A stretch of 64,000 bases of DNA from Harmothoe impar (Eukaryota; Annelida; Polychaeta; Phyllodocida; Polynoidae), in contig OX381718.1 in NCBI GenBank assembly GCA_947462335.1, positions 39,896,976-39,960,975 of the forward strand, written 5' to 3'. Shown piece by piece: positions 12,801 to 24,800 of this stretch. Made by a program: the position numbers and the translations under genes. The notes below the pieces were generated by a model. The model was not told the DNA's origin. It was given only the letters and a program-made list of their open reading frames with translations, and did not search any database. The stretch's first letter is position 1. Each line of letters begins with the position of its first letter.

Positions 12801-15800
12801 TTAAAAGGAACACAAGTCCAAGGAGCATTTAACTTTGAGGCACCGAGGGAGCTTTTTATCCACATTCATACAATATGGATAATCTTTAGCATATTTCTAT
12901 TATTAATCATACAGGGCGCTTGATAAGAGACTTTTCGTCAGCCCCTAGTTTCCGCAATCCCTCGGTGAACCTCCAACGAACACTGGCTGCTAGAGCATCC
13001 GACTGCTGCAGAGAATCACCCAGCTGAGGTTTCCCGTAAAAGTTGCAGTCACCCATTAACATGGGGCTTGTTATGGGGCCTTGGCACTTGCCACGTCTCG
13101 CGGCCTTTGGGTATTATCAAGGATGCAGTGAAAAGGAATAACACCAGCAGCATTAAAAGGACCACAAGTACAAGGAGCATTAACATTTGAGGCACTGAGG
13201 AAGCTTTTTATCCACATTCATACAATATGGATAATCTTTAGCATTTTTCTATTATTAATCATACAGGGCGCTTGATAAGAGACTTTTCATCAGCCCCTAC
13301 TTTCAGCTATCCCTCGGTGAACCTCCAACGAACACTGGCTGCTGGGGCATCCGACTGCTGCAGAGAATTACCCAGCTGAGGTTTCCCATACAAGATGCAG
13401 TCACCCATTAACATGGGGCTTGTTATGGGGCCTTGGTACTTGCCACGTCTCACGGCCTTTGGGTATTATCAAGGATGCAGTGAAAAGGAAAAACACCAGC
13501 AGCATTAAAAGGACCACAAGTATAAGGAGCATTAACATTTGAGGCACTGAGGAAGCTTTTTATCCACATTCATACAATATGGATGATCTTTAGCATTTTT
13601 CTATTATTAATCATACAGGGCGCTTGATAAGAGACTTTTCATCAGCCCCTACTTTCAGCTATCCCTCGGTGAACCTCCAACGAACACTGGCTGCTGCCAA
13701 CATTAGTATAGTTTATTTTTACGCTTAGCATTTAAAAGGTTCCATAGCAACCACCCTCGTGACCATAACCTGCTATCAACAGGGAGGGTTGCCACTCCTC
13801 CAAGAGGGGTATTTATAATCGTTCTGGTACCAGGTTGTGTGCTGAAAACACACCTGTACCCTATCTCACTGCATAACATGTATCAAACCATTATAGGATG
13901 GAGAGTATCATACTCTCTGAGTATCATTGCATTTTTGTAGCACTGCATACATATGCTTTAGTTACGACACAAATCGCCCTGTTGATGTAAAAAGGGCACC
14001 AAAAAGATCTTATTTTTATTATACGTATCTTAAAATATCAATACAAATTGCCCTGTTAATACAAAGGGCTCCAAAAAAAAAACAAAAAAAAAAACACAAA
14101 AAAAACACTTTTTATTCTCATTACATGTATCCTTACAATAAAACAAAATTGCCCTGTTGATGTAGGGGCGCCAAAAAGATCTTATTTTTAAGCACTCATA
14201 TGAGTACCGGGTGTGCGTGCATCTTCACACCTCATAATGTATTCACATATCTCTATGCTTGTGGCACGTGCCCCCGCACCTGGTCGACTGGCCAAGCCAT
14301 CCCCCCAGGCCCGGGGACACAGGTCCTTGTGGCCACTGACTGCCCTGGCTCAGGGTACTACTTACCCTGTCCCAGGCCAGCAGGCATAGGCCTATTTAAG
14401 GCCACGGATCAGTGTTGGTCTCATCATATATTGATGTGTTATTTAGCCATACTTAGTAAGCCACCTTTAAGCTTTTCACACACACCTTTTAGCATTATTT
14501 AAGAATCTGATCACAGGACGGGCGACAGCAGGGGCTGAGACCCACTATTTCTATGTTTAGCTTTGGGTACCACTAAGGTACAGGATTGGCGCCAAGTAAC
14601 AGTGAATACCACTGACGTCACTAAGGCGCGTCAAAGGTCAGACATTTAATCTTGTGTGTGTGGAACTAAATAAGAGTTGATAACTAGCATTGCATTATAT
14701 TCCATGTTTTGATAAAAATAAAAGTAAAATTTTACAGAAAAAGTGACGCCATTGTTCTAGTCACCAAATTTATAGCATATCAGAGACAGTGACGCCATTG
14801 TAAAGCCTAGTCACTCAACTGCTACCTTTAAAATGTAACCTACATGATTGATTTGCCACCCACATACTTGCCTTTTTCAACATTTTCTGTCAAATGCCGA
14901 TCGGACGATCGCTTGAGTTTATTTTACCATGACTACATAATCGCGGCCAGCCTATACCTACCACCCCTTCCACCAACCCATTTTTGTTAATTTTTACCAC
15001 TCACTCCTGCCAGAGCTCTACCTTAAAGAGTTTTTATTAAAGTTTAGGAATTAATTCAAAATTATAATCAGTTTCCCCCACCCTTTTCTGAAACTCAGCA
15101 TTCTTGAAACCACTGTTTTCTCCGAGGTGAACGAGGAAGATAAATGATAAAACTCCGCACAGCACTATGTTCCTGGTTGCATGAACTCACTACTTTGAGA
15201 CTGAATGCCCAGTTAGCCACACATGTCCCACAAACCAGACCGAACAGGTTTTGGGTTTTTCCCTGCTGGGGCGGGTCAGCCACAGTCTAACAGTGGACCA
15301 TTAGCACCACACAGGCTTATAGCCCCCTGTGTGTAACCCCCGCTGTCCTTGTGTGATTGGCCGGCCCAGGCCGAGAACAGCCTTTTCGTTGAATATGCTA
15401 ATGGATTCACACCTGCGCGCGCAGTGGACACACCATAGTGACCAAGGCGTGCCAGAGAATTTGAATCCCATGAAATATAAGTTGGAACACAAATTTGGCA
15501 AAAACTTCGGTGCAGATTTTCTCTATGGTGGTGCATGCACAGGCACCGGTTACAAGTGCTTGGAAATTATTATTTTTGATTACCACCCATCAGTTCTCTG
15601 GAAGGACAGAAGCTTTGCTCCAGTGGAGATAGTTGCACGAGTCAGAATACACATTTATGACTTAAAAAGCCACCCCTCCCCCCCCCACCTCCAATTTTAT
15701 TTCTTAAAACCCATAGGGAAGGCCGCCCGCGGCATTGTGATGTTTTGGTATGCTATTATCCTCTTGCGAGCGTCGGCTACGGTATAATTTCTATATATCC

Positions 15801-18800
15801 ACACACAGCCACAGTGCATCATGTACACGGCCTATGGCCCCTCTCCTTGCATTCTTGCACATCCACTCTGTAGTGATACACTCACGTGGAAGTGAGTGGG
15901 TGTGTGGGGATGTGTCGAGGGGCTGCATGGTGCGCTCCTCCATGATGCACTCCCATACTAAGCACTCCTATCTGAGATGCACCGAGTGGCTGGTGTGGGG
16001 AATCCCCACAGGAGGGTGGTACAGCCTGGCACACTCACAGTAAACATACTGGAGGAGTGGTGACAGGTGTCCAGGGTGTTCCTCCTCTCCTGTCACACAG
16101 CCCCCCGCAGGGTGGATGGGTGACAGGAGGACCAGTCTATTTATAGACTGATGGATGACTCCTGGTCCTCAGCCTGACAGAGCTGAGGAGTATAAATAGC
16201 CTCTGGATCCTCCAGAGGGTGCCTTATCCCACCAGGAGGCTGGGACCCACACTGGAGCTGCTGCTGTAACCAAGATGCCTGGAGTAGGGCTAGGAGCTGG
16301 GTGCTCCTACCCTACCTCCTTGTAGACATACATGTGAGGTGGCACTCACCCTGTATACTACCTCTACTCTGTGACTACAATAAAGCTGGATATCAACTCT
16401 AATCTATTATGTCTCCTTGTCGGATCATCTACATCAAATGACCTCTCGACAATACTGTATATCATATAGGAGACTATAGTAGCAACTTGGGCACTTAAAG
16501 GAGTGGTCATTATTTATCAACATGGGGAGGGTTGGTGGATTTGGGGGAGGGCGTAACAAAATTCCAACCCCTTCATAGGGGAGGGGGGGGGATGATGTCA
16601 CCCCTTTTCAGCAAAAGAGCCGGGGGTTACTAGAGATCAAAGGCGGGGGGGGGGGGGCGGAAGCATTGCTTTATGTGTTGGAAGAAAATAAGACGAAAAC
16701 CGTGGACCATTATATAAAACCATACTGGTTAGGGGTGTGTGTATATAATGGAACAGAGCACAAAATAAAGCGGAAAATCATGTATGAATTAAAGTAGATG
16801 ACATTTTCATTTTTCTTTAAAAAAAAAGGGGGGGGGGAGAGATTTACCGATGACGGTGCCAACAGTGGTGATGACGGTTGAGTCCCAGGTGCTGGTAGCT
16901 CCATACGCAGCCTTAGCCAGACTGGCGTAGGCCGACAGTTGCACCGAGCTGCACGAGGTCAGCTCTCCAAGCGCCGACGCTGCCGTCCTGAAACACATTC
17001 ATGGTTTAGGTTTTATATTTGTTAACACTTAACACTAAAAGATCACATTTTGTCGTCATGATGCATTATTACAGCCCTGGAGAGTAACTGGCCGGTGCTG
17101 CATTGGTGCATCATGTCGACCTTTGGGGAGTGTCTCAACCCCTTAGATTCGGCATGATGCTTGAATGCAGCACTGGGAAATTACACGCCAGGGCTGCATT
17201 CATGCATCATGACAACCGAGGGCACGATGCATTAGTGAATTATGCCGTCCTTAAAGGGTTAAGGCATTGGGTAAAATGCTGTTGTGAACTAATAATTGGT
17301 TGATGGCATTTGAAGCTAAATCTTGCTCAAGGTTGTAGCCTATATAATTTGAAACCGAAATTTTCTGTAACCTTATTTTGGCCTAGGCCTACTTACTTGT
17401 AGTTACTGGATGTGAAGCTGACGATCTGCCCGGTTGTAGCTCCACATGCGAAGGAGCCGATGGTGAGCAGGTCGTCTCCCGTCACCGCCACGGCAGAACC
17501 AGCGTGTGTCAGCGACAGGAACCGACCGAAGCCTGCCGCAAGCTGCTCAACGAGAAGGGTGCAGGTGTCAGATCAACTATAAAACCATGCTTTAATTATT
17601 GACAGTCTTGCTTACTTATAGGGTACTCTCTTAACCTTGTCGCTAAAAGATGGCATTTGTCATCGTGATGCACCAATGCAGCACTGGTGAGTAACCCTGC
17701 GGGACTGCATTGGTGCATCATGCCGACCCTTCGGGAGTGTCTCAACCTCATAAAGTTGGCATAATGCTTGAATGCAGCACTGGCACTTGGCGGTTAAAGA
17801 CAATTGGCCTGTTCCGTTTCTGAGTTTTGACTTGCTCAGTCGTGGTGGGGTAAGAAAAGGCTGATAGGGAAAAACCTCAATTCTCAATGATTTATCAGCG
17901 TGATGCTTGAATGCGAGCTACTCGCCAGGGTTGCATTCATGTATCATGACGACTAAGGGCATGATGCATTAATGCACACTGCTTAGAGTGTTAATATAGA
18001 CTTTAACTGGAAGCCAGGATCTCTATTTAAGTTGAACTCATCAGCAATTTTATCATAACTTAATTTATTATAATCTATAATTCTTATAATAGCCACTGGA
18101 GTTCAATTGTAATCGCAGCAATGATTTTCAAATATCATGTGAATGAATAAATTATTTTCAAACTTTAAAAAAATACCGACCTGTTCAGCACTGAAGGCGG
18201 CGGAGGTGCCCATGACGGAGATCACAGAGGCGGCAGACAGTTGGAGACTGGTGATCTCTGCACTGGTGAGTCCTGCCGTCATGGTTCCCACCAACGTCAC
18301 GTCACTGGACGTCCACGATGACGGGCTGCTGCCATAGGCCTGGGGGAAGAACCAAACCATTATTTCAAAACAAGAATATCAATATTAGGATTATTATTTA
18401 GGATTACGATTTAGGATTAAAATGTATTACTAAGCTTGAATTTTCAATACAGGGATATAATTATATTAGAATTTGAGAATGCTGTGACATTTATATTAAC
18501 TTTGAACTTCATTTATTCACCGCACCTAAGGTGTGGACGGACGAGCTGCACCCCTTGTGATAATGAAAATCAATCATTTGCTTTATATTGGAATTGCATA
18601 GACACTGGATGGGTTGCGATGTGACAGCTTTCTATTCTAAATACCTGTGGCACTGGGAGAAATTAGGATGCTCACATCAAAAACACAATTAAAAGTGTAA
18701 CGATTTCTCTCCTAAGTGAAAACATGAAACTCGACGGGATAAAACGTGAACAAAACTTGAAAATCTTAGAAAAGAAACTTTACTTTAAAAGAAAATCACT

Positions 18801-21800
18801 TGAAAAAAAGAAGTGTCTCCTGGGCCACCGTACCTTGCGTGATGAAGAGTAAGTATTAGGAGTAACTCACGGCCTTGCACTGGGTGCCTAACTATGGCGG
18901 CCTAGGATGCCTCCCCTCCTCCCCCCCCCCCCGCCCAAAAAAAAGAAAGAATACAATTCAAGTGAAGTGTATTTTTTTGAGGTGAAAAAAAATCACTTGT
19001 TAATTTTCTTTGATGTGAGCCTCCTAGGCCACCATTGCGTGGTGAACAGTAAACATTAAGAGGAGTGACTCACGGCCTTGCACTGGGTGCCCAGCGTGGT
19101 GAGCTGCTCCGAGTCCCAGGTGGTGATGGCGCCCATGGTCTCTGTGCAGTCAGAGAACTCTGTGCTGGACATGGAGGAGAGCTGGGAGCTGGTCAGGGCC
19201 ACCGCGTTACTCCCCAGCACAGACACGTCCGAGCACGTGATGGCAGCTGGAGGGGTAATATCATAAAGTGAGTTAACCCTTTAAGGACGGATGTCACTAA
19301 AAGGGGACATTTGTTGTCATGATGCACCAATTAATGCAGCCCCTGTGAGTGGCGAGTTACTTGCCAGGGCTGCATTCATGCATCATGACGACCATGATGC
19401 AAACATAGTTAAAGATGCCGTAAATTCTCACATTTAAGCCGCACCCCTAACTTTGAGAAATCATTTAAGCCGCACAGAGGTTCTGGTTGTGACAACTGTT
19501 GTACAATACATTCAAAAACGTGTGTATAAGCCGCAACCTAACTTTGTCCCGGTCCTATAAGCCGCACCGACGATCTGACTTGTACTAGTCGTGGCCTTTA
19601 TGCGAAGTTTTACAGTAGTAGAACATTGAATCAGGGAGAGGGATGTAAGTAGTATAGGATTGAGAATTGACACTTTGAATCAGGGAGGGGTTTGTAAGTA
19701 GTATAGGATTGACACTTTGAATCAGGGAGGGTGTATGTAAGTAGCATAGGATTGACACTTTGCACCAGGGAGGGAGTATGTAAGTAGTATAGGATTGACA
19801 CTTTAAATTAGGTAGGGGGTATGTAAGTAGTAGAGAGCTGTCACTTTGAATGAGGGAGGGGGGATGTAAGTAGTATAGGATTGACACTTTGAATCAGGGA
19901 GGGGGTATGTAAGTAGCATAGGATTGACACTTTACACCAGGGAGGGAGTATGTAAGTAGTATAGAATTGACACTTTGAATCAGGGAGGGGTATGTCAGTA
20001 GTAGAGAGTTGTCACTTTGAATCAATGAGGGGGTATGTAAGTAGTAGAGAATTGACACCTTGAATCAGGGAGGGGATATGATTGTACAAAGAATAAGAGA
20101 GTACACCTAGAGTTTATTTAAACCCTTCAAGGTAGATTCACCTTGAGCGGAACACATACCCTGAAACGGACGCTTGAATTTCTCTACTCAAGCATTCTAA
20201 TCTCTCTATTTGTGAATAATGGTAAAGTTTAGGTCTAATTGTTTCCAACAATAACAACAGTACTAGAAGTCTTAATGTACATAGGTAACTAGAAATCTCA
20301 GTGTTCATCTCATGGTATGTGTCCGACTCATGGTGAATCCACATCGTGCTTGCATGCAATATATCCCATGTCGCCATAATGCTTAAATGCAGCCCTGACC
20401 AGTGAGGGCTGCATGCATGCATTATGCATCAGGCTCACAAATGAGCATCGTGCATTACAGCATTATGTGGTCCTAAAAGTTGCATAATCACTGAGCGTAT
20501 CCCAATAGCACTTCTACTACTGTTTTAGTGTACTATGTGGTTAAGGGCGAGTGGTGAGATTGTCCCTTTAAAGATATAATAGAGATATTCAGAAATGTCA
20601 ACCTACTGGTGGATCTCCTCCTCCTCCCCGTGTTGGTAGCGGCGTCTTGACTGGCGAGGTATCCATCCAAGGCCTTCCTGATGTAGGACAGACGCTGGGA
20701 GCTCATGCTCGACTTGTCAGCGTCCGAGACCTCCTCGGTGAAACCTGATTTCTCCCGGCTCTCGTCTCGGCTTTGTCTCTTCTCCATAGAACTAGCAAAG
20801 TCTGCCAGCGAATCACCCAGCGAAGACTGAGGACGAATGAAGGAAGAAATCAGAGAACATTACATTAATTTTGCATTCATTCTTCACGAGGGACGGGGAT
20901 TCCCCAAGGCGCATTTTTGTAACTTATTGTCTTTTCATATATATCACATACATTTAATACTTATTATAAATTCCAAAGTATAACTTACAGCCTTTGACCA
21001 TTTAAGGGCAATATTGTGCTTTAATGTACTTTTGTCGTCATGATGTTTGAATGCAGCCCGACGAGTAAATCACCAGTGGAGCTATGCATCAGTAGCATAC
21101 CGGGTCTACATGTAGTTGATATATTCCCAGTATAGTACAATAGCCATTTAAGGACAGAGGTCGCTAAAAGATGACATCTGTCGTCATGATGCACTAATGC
21201 AGCCTCCGCGAGTAACTCGCCAGGGCTGCATTGGTGCATCATGCCTACCCTACGGGAGTGATTCAACCCCGTAGGGTGGGCAAGACGTTTGAATGTAGCA
21301 CTGGCGATTCACTCACAAAGGCTGCATTCATGCATCATGCCGACCAAGGGCATGATACATTAAGGCTTAAATGGTTAAGTACTAGTCCCTATACCTACGG
21401 CAGGGGCCTGGCTGAGCTGGTTGTCCTCCAGTCCTCCCACCATACCAGCACTGCTGATGATGTTGTCTGAACTGTTCAGGAAACTCCTGCAGCAAACATT
21501 AATTCAGCATTATAGGCCCATAGCACCCCAGCTTACAAAAGAAAACCACGTTATTTTACATAAAAAACGTTATATAACGTTTTTCCATAGTAAGGTACTT
21601 TTTTTTAGAGAAACGTTATATATAGCGTTATAAAATGTTGTAGGCCTATAACGTTTTTTATTAGAGGCATTTTCTTAGGATTTATACTCAGACTTTTTTA
21701 CAATATGGCTCATCTGACATTACAAATACACATTCTCTGACAGGTATTTCACACCAGAAATGGCAGGGGTGCTAAGTTGATTAAAGTATACTATATCAAA

Positions 21801-24800
21801 AGGTTTGGCTAATTGATATCCAATTTGGCTAATGAAAATTGATACAAATTCGCCCAATTGGCTAATAGAAAACAAGTCCTAGCGGAATCCCAGGGCCTAA
21901 AATAATAGTCGTGTTCAGGTAACATAGCTCAAAAAGAATAGGGCCCTTAGGTCGATTTTCTTTTCTTTTTACTGAATGTGTTTAAAAGTGCATGCACTTA
22001 CGCATCATATGTAAAGAGCCGACCCCACACAGCCTTCTTACTTTCCCGGCCGCGTACGTTGTTCCCTATAGAGTCCATATTGAGGGACATGGCCTCGCCG
22101 TCCATCTTGTTGATGTCGGACAGCTCCAGACCACGTGACAGGTTGCCCAGGTCCCGGATGTCATTGTCGTCCAAGGTGGAGGCCCCTGTACGGTCCGTCA
22201 CCTCTCCTGTGTCGTCACGCAGCTGGGGGAGATAAGGGAGTGGTCATTTGTTAACAACAGCGGGGTCGGTGGATTTTCTCACGAGCGGGTTGAATTTCTT
22301 TTTGTCCCCCCATGGGAGGGGTCGAAATCTTTTTGGTCCCCCCCCTCAGGCCGACCCCTTTTGAGCTATAGTAACGCGCGGGCTTTTTTTGCTAAAAAGG
22401 GGTGCAACTTTTTTGGTCCCTCAAGGGGGGGACAATCTTTGTTGGTCCCGCCCCCCAAATCCACCACCCCCCCTGTTGTTAAAAATGACCACTCCCTAAG
22501 TGTTAAAGTTATAGCATGTGGCTGTGTCTAACGAAATTGGGCCATTGTGATCAGAAAGACCATACTTCATTCACTCTCATTCCATCGAATTGCACTCAAA
22601 TTTGGCATAATTATTAAATTTAAGCCCATGATGCCCATTAAGTCGCACCATTAGAAATAGGCCTACATGGAAAACACCTATAGCTAGCTACCATGGCACC
22701 ACCTATCGGGTCTATTACTGACCATAAAATGTATTTGATTATCTCCTCAACTTTCAATTTGATATTGCATCAGTGTACACGTAGAACAAGTTCAAGCAGG
22801 ATTTGCAAAATGGAATCTTTGGATGTACTAATTTTAAAGTATATTTGACACTAAAGATAGGAGAAACGGTTTACCACCATTATGTTATATTATGCTGGTA
22901 TTTGATTATTCTATCATTATGTCTTCATATGGGGGGGGGGGGTTGTAACAAGAAGAGAATTGATACTTTGAATGGTCAGAGATGGGGTAAATAGTAGTAG
23001 AGACCTGACAATTTGAAATCCAGCTTTGAACCACGGACGGGGCGTGTAAGTAGTAGTGAAATGTAACTTTGAATCAGGGAGGGGTATGTAAGTAGTATAG
23101 ATTTGACACTCTGGGTCAGGGAGGGGGCATGTAAGAACCGTAAAGCGTATTTATAAGCCCAACTCGCGTATAAGCCACACCTAGACTGTGGGAAAAGCCT
23201 TACAGGGGTCTTATTTTGGCGACTTTAATCCTGTAGTATACATTTAAAAACTCGTCCATATCAAGCCACACCTGCGATCTGACTTGTGTACTAGCCGCGG
23301 AGCACTTCCATGCCATAATTGACGATATAGTTGAGAATTGACACTGTGAATCAGGGAGCTGGGGGTGCACTAACCACAGATGACAGCGCGAAGTTCTTCA
23401 TCCGGGTAAGGTCCACCATGTACATGTTGTCTAGGTTGGCCTGCCCGATCATACGTGCTATGTCCGCCTTCACCGAGGCGTTGAACTTCACCAGGTCAGA
23501 GTCACTGCAAGGTAGTCAAAGATAAAGAAAATGATAATTATATTAACTAGTTGTTCATAATTTCAAAGATTTCAGCCAAGTTTTCATATCATTTGGTATA
23601 ATCGTGCATCAAAGAAACCATGTTTTGGGATTTTATTTTAATTTATCAAAAAAATACATGCTCTGAATTGCCAGTTTTCGAAAAGTACATTAATTTACAA
23701 AAACATACAAACTTACTTGAAATGCTTCATGAACTTTCCCATTTGTTCAATGGTGGCAGAATCAGTTGACGCTACATTTGTGTCATTGTCCATATCTAGA
23801 TGTCTGCGTACACGTTTTGAACAGGCCCAAGTCTGATGAGAGAATAACAGAGTTTACAGTTGCCATTGTCGTGCTAGTTTTTTATGTAATTATATACATT
23901 TATCAACAATTATACATCTCACCTTTTAGCTATTTCTAAAGATGGACAGAATCCTATGCCCCCTTAGAACAGTCTACCTTTTGTCCGAGCCTAACATAGG
24001 GTATCTTACATAGTGTTGTGTAAATCTAAATCATAAATCCTGATACACTACCAATGGGTCGGCATGATGCACCAATGTAGTTCAAGTGAGTTGGTGACGG
24101 CAAATAAACATGGCGTCTCGGGGGTCATACCAACACCACTCAACCTTTCAGGGTCACATAGTGCTTTATTGCATTACACCCTTTGGCATCATGATGCATG
24201 AATGTAGCCCTGCATGGCGAGTAACTCCCGGGGCTGCATTCATGCTTTATGCCAACCATTCGGGGAATGTATCCACTATCAGCATATGCTTCTTAAGTGC
24301 AGCACTGGTGAGTTAATCGCGACTGCTGCATTCATGCAGCATGCTGCCCAATGGCCTAACACACTAAAGCGCCATGCTACCCTTAAAGGGTTTAAAACTG
24401 CCCACTGACCTGGGATTCATCCATGTTGTGCTCGTTATCAGAGAGTATCTCAAACACTGCCCCCAGGTCTCCGTTATCAGGGAGGTCCTCCAGGTCCCCA
24501 GCGTCCATGCCCAGGGCAGCCACCGCCCCCAGTTCTCAAAGCACGTTGGCGTTGTTGGCTGGAGACCCGTACTCCTCCCGCAACTTGGCAAACATCTTCT
24601 TAGCCTGTCAAGGATCCATGTGGTAAATATGGTACAAGTCAGTTGCTGTATAGATGCTATAAGCTATAATATAAGGACACGGTAATTGTCCAAGGCGCCA
24701 GCCGAGGATGATTACCGTGTCCAAGGTTATAACACTTATGCAGCTACTCACGCTTAACCATAACTGACTTCAGTTCACAGTAGGATATATTTTTGCAAAT

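Larger units (their letters stand above)
5059..16451 (+). mobile_element. 11.4-kb non-autonomous LTR retrotransposon (LARD-like)
   Basis: It is bounded by two direct 539-bp LTRs that start TGTCGAG and end CTCGACA, and it is flanked by ATAC. A candidate primer-binding site, TGGTGGAGAACC at 5,599-5,610, complements a tRNA 3' end finishing in CCA. The last bases before the 3' LTR (15,880-15,912) are purine-rich, as a polypurine tract would be. I see no gag, protease, RT, RNase H or integrase in the 10.3-kb interior, so it would have to move in trans. It lies antisense to the host gene in intron 19. Confidence 0.7.

Noticed and set aside
15329..15787. 152-codon open frame near the 3' LTR
   Set aside because: No family features and low-complexity Pro/His end; overlapping frames on the other strand are equally open.
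5598..15912. Hidden gag-pol in the LTR element
   Set aside because: No YxDD, DTG, CCHC or DDE motifs noticed in any long frame on either strand.
24536..24538. TGA as a selenocysteine codon
   Set aside because: The family has no known selenoproteins and the site sits where CGA (Arg) would fit. No SECIS element could be assessed because the 3' UTR is outside the window.
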